Positions 18,018-28,421 of a stretch of DNA of 34,412 nt are shown here, in pieces. The translations under genes and the position numbers were made by a program. Under the pieces are notes generated by a model. That model worked only from the letters and a program-made list of their open reading frames with translations, did not search any database and was not told the origin of the DNA. The stretch covers positions 2,390 through 36,801 of the forward strand of contig NZWM01000047.1 of the NCBI GenBank assembly GCA_002698365.1, given 5' to 3'. Position 1 is the stretch's first letter. Each line of letters opens with the position of its first letter. The DNA comes from Flavobacteriales bacterium (lineage in GTDB: Bacteria; Bacteroidota; Bacteroidia; Flavobacteriales; TMED113).

Positions 18018-18877
18018 TATAAAATATTTTGAAGTTGTTCTTTTGTTTTATCAATGTCTTCTTTCATTTGAACAACAATTTTTTGTATTTCAAAATGATG
18101 AGCCTTTGAACCGATTGTGTTAATTTCTCTTAAAATCTCTTGCGACAAAAAGTTTAATTTCCGGCCTACTATTTTTTCGGATTTTAATATCTCAAGAAAA
18201 AAATCACAATGATACTTTAACCTTACACGCTCTTCGGTAATATCATGTTTTTCAAAATAATAAATCATTTCCGACTCTAATCTTCCGGGATTATACTCCA
18301 CATCTTTTGAAATAGATTGGAGTTGGTCTAGAATTTTTTGTTTTTTTATTCTTGTTCTTTGCTGTTCTAATTGAACCAATCTTTTGGACTGTGTTAAAAT
18401 ATTATTAATATATTTTTTTATTGATTTTGCCATCTGACGACCCTCTTTTTCTCTATATTTCACTATTTCTGAAACCACTCCATTAATAATTTTTAAAAAA
18501 TCTTTTTTCAAAGATGCTGTCATATTAAAATACTTGGAGGTAAAAACATCCGGCAAAGAAATAGCAGCATTAAGTAATTGTGTAGGATCAGATTCAGGAG
18601 AAATTTTTTTCAAAATTTTTATATAACTTCTTACTTTTTTTTCATTTAAATCAACTGAATCATTTGTAGACAATTCTGAAAGTTTTATATCTATCTTTCC
18701 ACGAACTAATTTTGAGGTCAATATTTTTTTAATATCTGGTTCTAGATCCAATAAATAACGTGGTGTTTTAATAGACATATCCAGTCCCTTGTTGCTATTT
18801 AATGATCTTATCAAAACAAAGAAACTGGTGTTGCGAATTTTAAAAACTTTTTTTGCATAACCTGTCATAGAAATCAT
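18017..18877 (-). CDS. yicC: YicC family endoribonuclease-like protein
   Basis: MISMTGYAKK start chosen over the upstream ORF-track Met; C-terminal REINTIGSKAHHFEIQKIVVQMKEDIDKTKEQLQNIL. Confidence 0.93.
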   Translation of the reverse strand: MISMTGYAKKVFKIRNTSFFVLIRSLNSNKGLDMSIKTPRYLLDLEPDIKKILTSKLVRGKIDIKLSELSTNDSVDLNEKKVRSYIKILKKISPESDPTQLLNAAISLPDVFTSKYFNMTASLKKDFLKIINGVVSEIVKYREKEGRQMAKSIKKYINNILTQSKRLVQLEQQRTRIKKQKILDQLQSISKDVEYNPGRLESEMIYYFEKHDITEERVRLKYHCDFFLEILKSEKIVGRKLNFLSQEILREINTIGSKAHHFEIQKIVVQMKEDIDKTKEQLQNIL

Positions 18878-18922
18878 AAAACACACGTATTTTAATATAA
18901 ATACAATATACAAAAGAGTATT

Positions 18923-19798
18923 TTATATTTTTTCTCTTTTGATTACAAAATATACACCAATGAATATAAATAGTGCTGATGTGATTTTAATAAAGGTTAA
19001 CGCATCTTTACCAAAAAAAATAGAAAATGCTGTGGCTAATAGAGGTTGCAAATAAATATAAAATGCAACTGTTGATGGTCGAAGTCTACTAATGGCATAT
19101 ATGTTGAAAAAATATGCTACACATGTAGTAAAAATAATTACAAATAATAATTTCAGAACAATATCAATAGGCATAAGAGAAAATTTAACATCTGAAACAT
19201 CTGTAAAGGCTATTGGAAAAACAATAATAAACCCAACTAAAAAAATTGTTTTTAATATTGTAATTGGGTGATACTTCTTCATCATAGATTTAATTAAAAT
19301 TAAATATAAAGCATAAGAAACCGCATTGAAAAATATCAACAAATCGCCAATGTTCACACTTAAAGAAAAAGACCCATTAGTAATAAGAAAGCCTGCTCCA
19401 AATAACCCAAACAACACTCCAACAAATCTTTTCAAAGTGCGTTCTTTTTTTTCTAAAAAACAAGATATTAAGTATACTATTAAAGGTGTCGTAATCATAA
19501 TTAATGAAGCATTAATCGGGGTTGTAATATTCAATCCTTCAAAAAAACACAACATGTTAATTACTACGCCAAAAATAGCACATATTATAATATAGAATAA
19601 ATCAGTTTTTTGGATTTTTTCTTTTACGAAAAATGAATGAATAATAAAAAATATGAGGCTAGCTCCAAAAACTCTTAACAGTATGAAACCGGTAGGAGTG
19701 ATATAATCTGGCATCACGTCTTTAGCAAAAAGATAATTAATTGCATATATAGTATTAGCTAAAAATAATGCAATATGTGGAAGTATAATTCTTGTCAT
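18923..19798 (-). CDS. EamA/DMT family transporter
   Basis: Ten hydrophobic segments; EamA-like repeats (GFILLRVFGASLIFF; YIYLQPLLATAFSIFFGKDALT). Confidence 0.88.
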   Translation of the reverse strand: MTRIILPHIALFLANTIYAINYLFAKDVMPDYITPTGFILLRVFGASLIFFIIHSFFVKEKIQKTDLFYIIICAIFGVVINMLCFFEGLNITTPINASLIMITTPLIVYLISCFLEKKERTLKRFVGVLFGLFGAGFLITNGSFSLSVNIGDLLIFFNAVSYALYLILIKSMMKKYHPITILKTIFLVGFIIVFPIAFTDVSDVKFSLMPIDIVLKLLFVIIFTTCVAYFFNIYAISRLRPSTVAFYIYLQPLLATAFSIFFGKDALTFIKITSALFIFIGVYFVIKREKI

Positions 19799-19824
19799 TT
19801 AATATAATAACAATTAGTTTTTTC

Positions 19825-19832
19825 TAAATTTG
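19825..19832 (+). promoter_or_regulatory. Candidate -7 box TAAATTTG upstream of the trans-sulfuration gene
   Basis: Matches TAnnTTTG, 18 bp before the ATG. Confidence 0.4.
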
Positions 19833-19850
19833 ATTAAAAAATAATTTAAC

Positions 19851-21005
19851 ATGAAATTTGGAACAAAAGTTATTCATTCTGGTCTTCAAACTGACCCTGC
19901 AACTGGTGCAATCATTACACCAATATATCAAACATCAACCTATGTGCAAAAAAAACCTGGGGAAAATATGGGGTTTGAATATTCTAGAACAAAAAATCCA
20001 ACCAGAAGTGCTCTTGAAAAAAGTATTGCAGCACTAGAAAATGGAAAATTTGCAATATGTTATTCGAGTGGGATGGGGGCAGCAGATGCAATAATTAAAT
20101 TATTGAAACCTGGCAATACCATCATTTCTAATAATGATATTTATGGTGGAACTTACAGAATGTTTGAAAAAGTGTTTTCAAATTTTGGACTAAATTTTAA
20201 ATACACTGACTTAACAAATACTACCAACCTTAATAGTTTAATATCCGAAGACACAAAACTTATCTGGATTGAAACTCCTTCAAATCCATTAATGAATATT
20301 ATTGATATTGGTGCCATAAAAGAAGTGGTAAAACACCGAAAGGATATTTTACTTGTCGTAGATAACACATTTGCCACACCTGTTCTTCAAACCCCATTAG
20401 ATTTAGGAGCAGATATAGTACTGCACTCGGCAACCAAATATTTAGGTGGCCACTCGGATCTCATTATGGGTGCATTAATTATAAATAATTCCGAACTCTA
20501 TGATCAGCTTTTCCTAATCACTAAAAGTTGTGGAGCTGTACCGGGTCCCATGGATTGTTTCTTAGCTCTTAGAGGTATCAAAACATTAGATGTAAGAATG
20601 GCTAAGCATTGTCAAAATGCAATTAAAATAAATGAATTTTTATCATCCATTGAGATGGTTGACAGAATTTATTGGCCCGGCAGAGAATCACATAAAAATC
20701 ATAAAATAGCAAAAAAACAAATGAGAAAATTTGGCGGCATGCTATCATTTACACTGAAAAACAATTCTTTTGAAGATGCTATTACTATAATTTCAAATAC
20801 AAAATTATTTAAATTAGCTGAATCATTAGGTGGGGTGGAATCACTAATATCTCATCCTGCATCTATGACGCATGCAAGTATTCCAAAAGAAGAAAGAGAA
20901 AAAAATAATTTATCTGATTCTTTAATTAGGATAAGTATAGGTATAGAAGATGCTGAAGATTTAATAAATGACTTAAAACAAGCATTTAATGGCGCAAAAA
21001 GATAA
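19851..21005 (+). CDS. PLP-dependent trans-sulfuration enzyme (cystathionine gamma-synthase/lyase family)
   Basis: [76 protein letters not shown]. Confidence 0.95.
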   Translation: MKFGTKVIHSGLQTDPATGAIITPIYQTSTYVQKKPGENMGFEYSRTKNPTRSALEKSIAALENGKFAICYSSGMGAADAIIKLLKPGNTIISNNDIYGGTYRMFEKVFSNFGLNFKYTDLTNTTNLNSLISEDTKLIWIETPSNPLMNIIDIGAIKEVVKHRKDILLVVDNTFATPVLQTPLDLGADIVLHSATKYLGGHSDLIMGALIINNSELYDQLFLITKSCGAVPGPMDCFLALRGIKTLDVRMAKHCQNAIKINEFLSSIEMVDRIYWPGRESHKNHKIAKKQMRKFGGMLSFTLKNNSFEDAITIISNTKLFKLAESLGGVESLISHPASMTHASIPKEEREKNNLSDSLIRISIGIEDAEDLINDLKQAFNGAKR

Positions 21006-21232
21006 AATTAATTGAAATTCAACATTACAACAAAAAACAGGACCTATACGAGCACCTTTTGCTTCTCAAAACACTGAGCATAAGTCTTTTAGGCTTCTTA
21101 TTATTCAATAAACAATACAATGTTAATAACATCATGTGATTTATGATAAAAAAAAGACATTAACAGATTTAGATCTTCAAAAAGATAAAAATATTATCTA
21201 ATTCCAAATAGGAGACCAATTATGAAAAATTA

Positions 21233-21265
21233 TTTGGAAGTAATTAGCAATCATACTTAAATTTG
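21233..21265 (+). promoter_or_regulatory. Candidate Bacteroidota promoter: TTTG, 21-nt spacer, TAAATTTG
   Basis: TTTG at 21233-21236 and TAAATTTG at 21258-21265, 28 bp before the ATG at 21294; fits TTG-N17-23-TAnnTTTG. Confidence 0.6.
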
Positions 21266-21293
21266 GCCTTGTAATAACTAAAAAATTTTTGTT

Positions 21294-21518
21294 ATGAATA
21301 ATGCGTTTAAAAATTTAGGTGATTTCATTGGTGGCTTAACTGGCTTACTAATGTCTTTAATTGGTTTAGCAATTATTGCTGAAATTGCAGGTTTGGGCTT
21401 TTTGCCTGACGGTGGTGTTATCGGTTCTATCCAAGGATATGTTTCTGATTTTGCTAACGGAGGATTTGCAGGTTTAGTAACGTTACTTGTAATATTAGGA
21501 CTTGCTAAAATGAAATAA
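21294..21518 (+). CDS. Small two-TM Gly-rich membrane protein, family unknown
   Basis: 74 aa, two hydrophobic segments with Gly/Asp loop (GLGFLPDGGVIGSIQG); own promoter and terminator. Confidence 0.8.
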   Translation: MNNAFKNLGDFIGGLTGLLMSLIGLAIIAEIAGLGFLPDGGVIGSIQGYVSDFANGGFAGLVTLLVILGLAKMK

Positions 21519-21535
21519 TTACCTGTTTGGATAAG

Positions 21536-21563
21536 AAAAGCCCGCAGTTGCGGGCTTTTTTTT
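21536..21563 (+). terminator. Rho-independent terminator
   Basis: AAAAGCCCGCA-GT-TGCGGGCTTTT followed by further T residues. Confidence 0.95.
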
Positions 21564-21606
21564 ATTTAAAAGAGAAAAACAAATCAACCTAACCAATATA
21601 ATTCAC

Positions 21607-21819
21607 ATGAAAAATATTTATCAAAAAATCAAAGATATTATTACTCAAGCTCTTGACATAGCTGTCCCATTTTTATGCTTGGCTTTAGTAACGCAAGTAA
21701 TGGTGGGAGGAAAATTGGGTAGCTGGGATCCTGTAGGGAACCTAAAATCATTTGGTGCTGAAACTATCATTGGCATAGCAGCTATATTAATATTATATCA
21801 CTATATACAAAAAAAATAA
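21607..21819 (+). CDS. Small two-TM membrane protein, probable paralogue of the upstream 74-aa protein
   Basis: 70 aa; same layout and loop (GGKLGSWDPVGNLKSFG), similar N-terminus MKNIYQKIKDII and basic C-terminus. Confidence 0.75.
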   Translation: MKNIYQKIKDIITQALDIAVPFLCLALVTQVMVGGKLGSWDPVGNLKSFGAETIIGIAAILILYHYIQKK

Positions 21820-21824
21820 CACTG

Positions 21825-24533
21825 TTAATGAGCTTCTAGCCAATTTTGACCAAATCCAATATCTACCTTAAGGGGAACGCTCGTTGGATATACATTTTCC
21901 ATATTTCTTTTTACAATCTCCTTCACAATATCTTGTTCAGAAGAATAAACATCAAATACTAATTCATCGTGTACCTGCAAAACCATTTTAGATTTTAATT
22001 CCATATTATGGAATTCCTTGTGAATTTTAATCATGGCTAATTTAATCATATCTGCGGCCGAACCCTGTATCGGCATATTAACTGCATTTCGTTCATCATG
22101 TCCTCTTATAAAAGAATTTCTGGAATTTATATTTCTTAAATATCTTTTTCTACCTAAAATTGTTTCCACATATCCATGCTCTTTAGCAAAAGAAATTTGA
22201 TTATTAATGAATGATTTTAATTTGGGATATGTTTTAAAATAAGTCTCAATTAAATCTGCTGCTTGTTTTCTATTTAAACTACTTTGTTCACTTAATCCAA
22301 ATGCTGACACACCATAAATAATGCCAAAATTAACTACTTTAGCATTTGATCTCATTTCTTGCGTAACTTCAGATAATTTGACCTGGAAAACTTTTGAGGC
22401 AGTGGCAGTATGTATATCCTCATTGTTTAAAAATGCATCAATCATATTATCCTCCTTACTAAATTCTGCAATTAGCCTTAATTCAATTTGTGAATAATCG
22501 GCACACATTAAAATGTGATCTTTCGATGGGATGAAAGCCCTACGAACATCTTTTCCAGACTGTCTTCTAATTGGGATATTTTGGAGATTTGGATTACTAG
22601 AACTTAAGCGACCTGTGCTAGCTACAGTTTGATTAAAAGTAGTGTGTATTTTCCCATCTAAAGAACTAATTAACAATGGAAGAGCATTAACATAAGTAGA
22701 TAATAACTTGTTGTATGTCCTAAATAATAAAATAGAATCTATAATAGGATGACGGCCTTTTAATTTGATTAGTTCTTGCTCTCCTGTTGCAAACTGTCCA
22801 GATTTAGTTTTTTTAGGCTTCTCCGACAATTTCATTTTATTAAATAATATATCACCTAATTGTTTTGGTGATCCAATATTAAATTTTTCAGATGCAAAAT
22901 CATATATATGACTCTCTAATTTCTGTATTTCTTGATTTAAAACATTAGAGTATTGATTCAATAAATTTGTATCTAAAGATATGCCAGCCTGTTCCATGTC
23001 ACATAAAACATGGACTAGTGGAAGCTCAATGTTATAAAATAAGTTGATGAAATTATTTTGTTGTAACAATAAATTTTGTTGACTTTTAATTTTCATTAAA
23101 ACACTTACACCCTCTATTAAATATGATATCTTATCTTTTTCTATGGAGATGTTTAATAAATCCAAATTTATCGTATCTAAATTATATTTTTGAATGAGTG
23201 TTGGGAAACTTCTATTAGAGTCTGGATGTATTAAATAATCTGCAATACTAATGTCAAAATATGTTCCAGCACACAATATATTATCTTGAGATAAAAGGTG
23301 TCTGATTTTTTTGGAATCTAAAAAATTTTTATCAATAATTTCAGAATTAAAGATAGTAGTGAATTCCCTCAAGACTGTCGACAATGATAATGAATTATTG
23401 AAAATAATGTAAAAAATACTATCTAACGAATCCGAAAAAGACATCCCAACTAAATTATCTTTATCACTAGCAAGAAAAAAAGTAAGTTCTTTTTTTGTAC
23501 TCATCTTTTTTATTACATCTTTTAATTCCGACAAACTAGAAATACGATGCCCTTTTTCAATAATGGAATTTGTCAAAACCGTATCAACAGCAAACATATC
23601 TAATTGAATGGAATTAGATGATGCTTGTGCTGTTCTGTTATTACTGGAAAACTTTCTGCTTATTCTTTCATAAATTCTTCTAAACTCTAACGCATCGAAA
23701 ATTTTTTTCAACTCAATTAAATTTGGAGTATTACACTTTAAGATAGATACGTCTAATTGAATTGGGACATCAGTAATGATGGTCGCTAATTTTTTAGATA
23801 AAAAAGCTGATTCTTTACCATTCTCAACTTTTTCTTTTAATTTACCCTCTAATTCTTGAACTGAAGTGTATAAATTTTCTATAGAACCATAAGTTTTCAG
23901 TAGTTTGGATGCCGTCTTGGGCCCAACTCCAGCAATACCTGGAATATTATCGACTGAATCACCAACCATGCCTAAAAAATCTATCACTTGATTAGTATTT
24001 TTAACATCAAATTTTTCACAAACTTTTTTTACATCCCATATTTCATTGGGATTGCCTCGATTACCTGGACGAAACATGAATATTTTCTCAGAGACTAATT
24101 GAGCAAAATCTTTATCTGGTGTCAACATGTATGTTTGGAAATTAATTTTTTCAGCCTGTTTTGCTAAAGTTCCTATAACATCATCCGCTTCAAATCCGTC
24201 TACAAATAAAATTGGAATATTAAATGCATTTAATATCTCCTTAATATATGGTATGGCTGTTGATATCCCCTCTGGCATTGCATCTCTATTAGCTTTATAT
24301 TCTACATACTCAACATGTCTATGGGTCTTCTGTGGAGTATCAAACACAACACCTAAGTGTGTGGGGTCCTCAGTATTAATTAAATCAAATAAAATATTTG
24401 TAAAACCATAAATGGCGGATGTATCAAATCCTTTAGAGGTTATTCTAGGGTTTTTTGAAAAAGCAAAGTAGGCTCTATATATTAGGGCATATGCATCAAT
24501 CAAAAATAACTTTTTATCTCCTTTACTAAGCAT
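21825..24533 (-). CDS. polA: DNA polymerase I with 5' nuclease and polymerase domains; 3'-5' exonuclease domain degenerate
   Basis: LFLIDAYALIYRAYFAF; GFEADDVIGTLA; polymerase motifs STGRLSSSNPNLQNIPIR, ADYSQIELRLIAEFS, QVHDELVFDV. Confidence 0.97.
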   Translation of the reverse strand: MLSKGDKKLFLIDAYALIYRAYFAFSKNPRITSKGFDTSAIYGFTNILFDLINTEDPTHLGVVFDTPQKTHRHVEYVEYKANRDAMPEGISTAIPYIKEILNAFNIPILFVDGFEADDVIGTLAKQAEKINFQTYMLTPDKDFAQLVSEKIFMFRPGNRGNPNEIWDVKKVCEKFDVKNTNQVIDFLGMVGDSVDNIPGIAGVGPKTASKLLKTYGSIENLYTSVQELEGKLKEKVENGKESAFLSKKLATIITDVPIQLDVSILKCNTPNLIELKKIFDALEFRRIYERISRKFSSNNRTAQASSNSIQLDMFAVDTVLTNSIIEKGHRISSLSELKDVIKKMSTKKELTFFLASDKDNLVGMSFSDSLDSIFYIIFNNSLSLSTVLREFTTIFNSEIIDKNFLDSKKIRHLLSQDNILCAGTYFDISIADYLIHPDSNRSFPTLIQKYNLDTINLDLLNISIEKDKISYLIEGVSVLMKIKSQQNLLLQQNNFINLFYNIELPLVHVLCDMEQAGISLDTNLLNQYSNVLNQEIQKLESHIYDFASEKFNIGSPKQLGDILFNKMKLSEKPKKTKSGQFATGEQELIKLKGRHPIIDSILLFRTYNKLLSTYVNALPLLISSLDGKIHTTFNQTVASTGRLSSSNPNLQNIPIRRQSGKDVRRAFIPSKDHILMCADYSQIELRLIAEFSKEDNMIDAFLNNEDIHTATASKVFQVKLSEVTQEMRSNAKVVNFGIIYGVSAFGLSEQSSLNRKQAADLIETYFKTYPKLKSFINNQISFAKEHGYVETILGRKRYLRNINSRNSFIRGHDERNAVNMPIQGSAADMIKLAMIKIHKEFHNMELKSKMVLQVHDELVFDVYSSEQDIVKEIVKRNMENVYPTSVPLKVDIGFGQNWLEAH

Positions 24534-24596
24534 TCATCATATTATTCATTAAGTAAATGTAAACTATTTAATGAAAAATTAATTATTTTGAATACA

Positions 24597-25979
24597 ATGG
24601 ATTTTCAAAAAATTATTTCTTGGCTAAATAATCCGGTTCCAAATATTTCTATCACCTTATTTAGAACCGCATTTTCTTTTATTCTATTAATCCAAACATA
24701 TTATTTTATTAATAATGAATTTATTAAATACAATATTACTGAGCCATTTATGCTTTTTCCTTTTATTAATGGATTGGACCCCATGCCTGAAGTATATTTG
24801 ATTATTTTAAGCTATAGCATGCTTATCTCAAATATTGGAATGCTGTTTAATAAAACAGCAAGAATATCAACATTTTTTTTCCTCTGCTCCTTCACATATT
24901 TTTGGCTACTAGATAAAACATATTTTAACAATCATTATTACTTTATGTCTTTAATATGTTTTATCCTTCTTTTAGTTGAACATAAAAGTTCATTTAAAAA
25001 AATAGCCTATGTTAATAGATGGTCCCTTTTTGCTTTACAGGCAATGGTCCTTATTACATATTTAATTGCTGGGATTAACAAACTCAATCCATACTGGCTA
25101 ATAGACTTACAACCTATTGCTTTTATTTTAGAAAACAAGTGCGATGTGACTGAAAACACTTTTTTCATCAATCCTTTATTAATTATTTTAATAACATATG
25201 GTGGGTTATTGTTTGATTTATTCATCGGCTTTTTATTATTCTACAAACCAACAAAACCTTTAGCATTTATATTAATAATTGTGTTTAATATTATGAATCA
25301 CTTCTTGTTTCTAAATAACGGTGAAATTGGAGTTTTTCCGTTTATTATGATATCAACATTAATTCTTTTTATAGACCCAAAATACTTAACCAAGGTATTT
25401 ACAGGTACACAAGACATAAAGTATAAACATAAAAGCCCGCAATTATTAAAATATTGTATTACGGTGTTTTTAATAGTTCAAATAATTCTACCATTTCGAC
25501 ATATACTTTTTAAAGGATATGTTGATTACAATGGTATTGGGCAACGATTTTCTTGGAGAATGAAAAGTATGTGTAAAAATCCCACAACTGAAGGAATAAT
25601 TCAATTTTCTGTTTTTGAACAAAAAAGCAAAAAACAAATTGCTCATTTTCACTTATTAAATATGCAAGAACAATTTAAACAAAGTGGAATACATGAAAAT
25701 ATTTACTTAACTGAAAATCAAATAAAAAAATTATTATACTACCCTGACCTACTACCCATTTTTACAAAAAAAATAGAATCTATTATAAGTAATCACACTA
25801 AGGAAAATTACAATAAAAAATTAAAATTTAGAATATCGGCCAACTGTCACATTAAGTTTATGGAAAGACCCTCGCAAGCACTTATTAATACATCAATAGA
25901 TCTTACTGAGATGTCTGGGCTAAATACTAATAAATGGCTAAATAATTTAGAACAAAAACCATGGAGCGTTCAGCAATAA
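24597..25979 (+). CDS. HTTM / vitamin K-dependent gamma-carboxylase family protein
   Basis: FNNHYYFMSLICF; IAGINKLNPYWL; NGEIGVFPFIMISTLILFIDPKYL; GIGQRFSWRMK; C-terminal FRISANCHIKFMERPSQALINTSIDLTEM. ATG chosen over the upstream TTG. Confidence 0.88.
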   Translation: MDFQKIISWLNNPVPNISITLFRTAFSFILLIQTYYFINNEFIKYNITEPFMLFPFINGLDPMPEVYLIILSYSMLISNIGMLFNKTARISTFFFLCSFTYFWLLDKTYFNNHYYFMSLICFILLLVEHKSSFKKIAYVNRWSLFALQAMVLITYLIAGINKLNPYWLIDLQPIAFILENKCDVTENTFFINPLLIILITYGGLLFDLFIGFLLFYKPTKPLAFILIIVFNIMNHFLFLNNGEIGVFPFIMISTLILFIDPKYLTKVFTGTQDIKYKHKSPQLLKYCITVFLIVQIILPFRHILFKGYVDYNGIGQRFSWRMKSMCKNPTTEGIIQFSVFEQKSKKQIAHFHLLNMQEQFKQSGIHENIYLTENQIKKLLYYPDLLPIFTKKIESIISNHTKENYNKKLKFRISANCHIKFMERPSQALINTSIDLTEMSGLNTNKWLNNLEQKPWSVQQ

Positions 25980-25981
25980 TA

Positions 25982-26974
25982 CTATTCGTTATATAACACT
26001 CCTAACACAGTTTGACCTACTGCATGCAAGGTGGTTTTATCAATAATACTCATATTATCTGAATGTTTATGATGATGTTTATTAAATTTATTGTGTGTAG
26101 TATTATCGTATTCAACTATATTAATGGTTGGAATATGAATGATACTATTAATATATAGATGATCATCAATAATACCCGGGGTTTTTTCGTCAACAAAAAA
26201 ATTAGAAAAACCTATTTTTCGACCCATCTGCCATACTTTATCAACAATCCTGGATGCAAATTTTTCAGACACACCCTCTCTGGTGAATCTAGCATTTTCA
26301 CCTGCAACCATGTCTAATAAAATACCATAGTCGGCAAAATAATTTGTTTCATGTGGATTTTTAGCCCAATATTGTGAACCAAGACACCAAGAGTCAGAAC
26401 TACTTTTGTTGAATTCCCCGTTAGGTTGTCCTTGGTCTTCAACATCAAAGAAAATAATATCTATTCCTATTTCCAGTGGTGAGATCTGTATTTGTCGTGC
26501 AATTTCTAATAAAACACCTACTCCACTTCCACCATCATTTGCACCCATAATTGGTTTTGTTACCTCCACTGTATCATTATCTGCTAAAAATCTAGTATCC
26601 CAATGAGCACAAAGTAAAATTCTTTTATAGGATTCTGGATTAAATGAACCAATTATATTTTTCATATTCATATTTACACCATCATATCTATTTACAAAAG
26701 CCTCCTGCACTATAACACTGGCCCCAAATCTCTCTAATGTTCTTGCCAAATAATTTGCACATTTTTCATGTTCTATCGTATTGGGTACACGTGGGCCAAA
26801 ATCAACTTGCTTTTGAATATATAGGTAGGCCGAATCAACATTAAATTTTGGAACGTCAATTTTAGCAGAAACAATATTAATTTCCGTGTTTGTTTGTTTC
26901 TTGTCTATACAAGACAACAACAATACCGCTAGCAATAAAACAATACTATTTCTTATAATTCCAAGTTGAACCAT
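25982..26974 (-). CDS. M28 family zinc peptidase (glutaminyl cyclase-like), predicted lipoprotein
   Basis: Lipobox [53 protein letters not shown] chosen over TTG at 26995. Confidence 0.9.
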   Translation of the reverse strand: MVQLGIIRNSIVLLLAVLLLSCIDKKQTNTEINIVSAKIDVPKFNVDSAYLYIQKQVDFGPRVPNTIEHEKCANYLARTLERFGASVIVQEAFVNRYDGVNMNMKNIIGSFNPESYKRILLCAHWDTRFLADNDTVEVTKPIMGANDGGSGVGVLLEIARQIQISPLEIGIDIIFFDVEDQGQPNGEFNKSSSDSWCLGSQYWAKNPHETNYFADYGILLDMVAGENARFTREGVSEKFASRIVDKVWQMGRKIGFSNFFVDEKTPGIIDDHLYINSIIHIPTINIVEYDNTTHNKFNKHHHKHSDNMSIIDKTTLHAVGQTVLGVLYNE

Positions 26975-28412
26975 CTTTTGTATCCTTAATTTCAATATGC
27001 AATTGATTTAAACCATCTCTTATTTGATCTGCCATTTCCCAATTTTTGTTTGCTTTAACATTAGACCTAATTTCCAAAATTAATTTCATTAAATTATTAA
27101 ATTCCGAATTTGTACTTTCTTTTTCGATAGCATAAAGACCAAAAACACCTATCACATACTTATCAAATAATAACTTTAATATTTGAATATCTGAGTGCGA
27201 CAAACTATGTTTACCTTCATATGTAGCATTTATTAACTTAACGGCATCAAATAGATGTGACAATACTATTGGAGTGTTTAAATCATCATTCATAGCATCA
27301 TCACACTTAGACTGTAATAATGAGATATCTACACTAGACATACTACTAGATGTTAAATTATTTAACACGTTTATACCATTAAATAATCTTAAAAGACCCT
27401 TTTCTGCAGCTTGCAAAGCAGCATTCGAAAAGTCGATAGTACTTCTATAGTGAGCTTGTAAAAGGAAAAACCTAATTACCATCGGATGATAAGCCTGATC
27501 TAATTTTTCATGTGTGCCATTAAAAAATTCATCAAGAGTTATAAAATTACCTAAAGATTTTCCCATTTTTTGGCCAGCAATTGTAATCATGTTATTGTGC
27601 ATCCAATATTTAGCTGCAGGCTTTTTATTAGCCGCACAACATTGCGCTATCTCTGCTTCGTGGTGAGGAAAGACTAAATCCATACCACCTCCATGAATGT
27701 CAAATTCTTCTCCTAAATACTTACAACTCATCGCTGAACACTCAAGATGCCAACCGGGAAAACCATCCCCCCAAGGAGATGGCCATCGCATAATATGTTC
27801 TGCAGATGCTTTTTTCCAAAGAGCAAAATCAACTGCATTCTTTTTATCTGACTGCCCATCTAAAACTCTACTATTATCCATTAGATCTTCTATTTTTCGT
27901 CTAGATAAAACTCCATAATTATTAGTTTTATTATATTTTATGACATCAAAATACACCGAACCATTTACCTCATAAGCAAAACCATTATCAAGGATTTTTT
28001 TTATCATTTCTATTTGCTCAATTATGTGGCCGGATGCTATTGGTTCTATGCTTGGGTTTTCTACATTTAATTTGTGCATAGATTCATGATATTTTTTTGT
28101 ATAAAAATGGGCCACCTCCATAGGTTCTAATTGTAAAGCTCTTGCTTTTTCCCCTATTTTATCTGCTCCTTCATCAGCATCATTCAATAAATGGCCAACA
28201 TCTGTAATATTTCTAACGTAACGCACTTTATAACCCAAGTGTTTTAAATACCTAAATAAAACATCGAATGTGATAGCTGGTCTAGCATGCCCCAAATGAG
28301 GCTCACCATATACTGTTGGGCCACACACATACATGGTGACAGATTCCGAATCAATTGATTTAAATAATTCCTTATTTCCAGTTAAAGTATTATGTATGTA
28401 TAAATCTTGCAT
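26946..28412 (-). CDS. cysS: cysteinyl-tRNA synthetase
   Basis: [61 protein letters not shown]. Confidence 0.97.
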   Translation of the reverse strand: MQDLYIHNTLTGNKELFKSIDSESVTMYVCGPTVYGEPHLGHARPAITFDVLFRYLKHLGYKVRYVRNITDVGHLLNDADEGADKIGEKARALQLEPMEVAHFYTKKYHESMHKLNVENPSIEPIASGHIIEQIEMIKKILDNGFAYEVNGSVYFDVIKYNKTNNYGVLSRRKIEDLMDNSRVLDGQSDKKNAVDFALWKKASAEHIMRWPSPWGDGFPGWHLECSAMSCKYLGEEFDIHGGGMDLVFPHHEAEIAQCCAANKKPAAKYWMHNNMITIAGQKMGKSLGNFITLDEFFNGTHEKLDQAYHPMVIRFFLLQAHYRSTIDFSNAALQAAEKGLLRLFNGINVLNNLTSSSMSSVDISLLQSKCDDAMNDDLNTPIVLSHLFDAVKLINATYEGKHSLSHSDIQILKLLFDKYVIGVFGLYAIEKESTNSEFNNLMKLILEIRSNVKANKNWEMADQIRDGLNQLHIEIKDTKDGSTWNYKK

Positions 28413-28421
28413 TTAAAATGT

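Noticed and set aside
19799-19850. SAM riboswitch upstream of the trans-sulfuration gene
   Set aside because: Only about 50 bp of leader, no riboswitch-like stems; a simple TAAATTTG promoter explains it.
21294-21819. Small two-TM proteins as ATP synthase c subunits
   Set aside because: Similar size and hairpin layout, but no conserved carboxylate in the middle of TM2 and no atp genes nearby.
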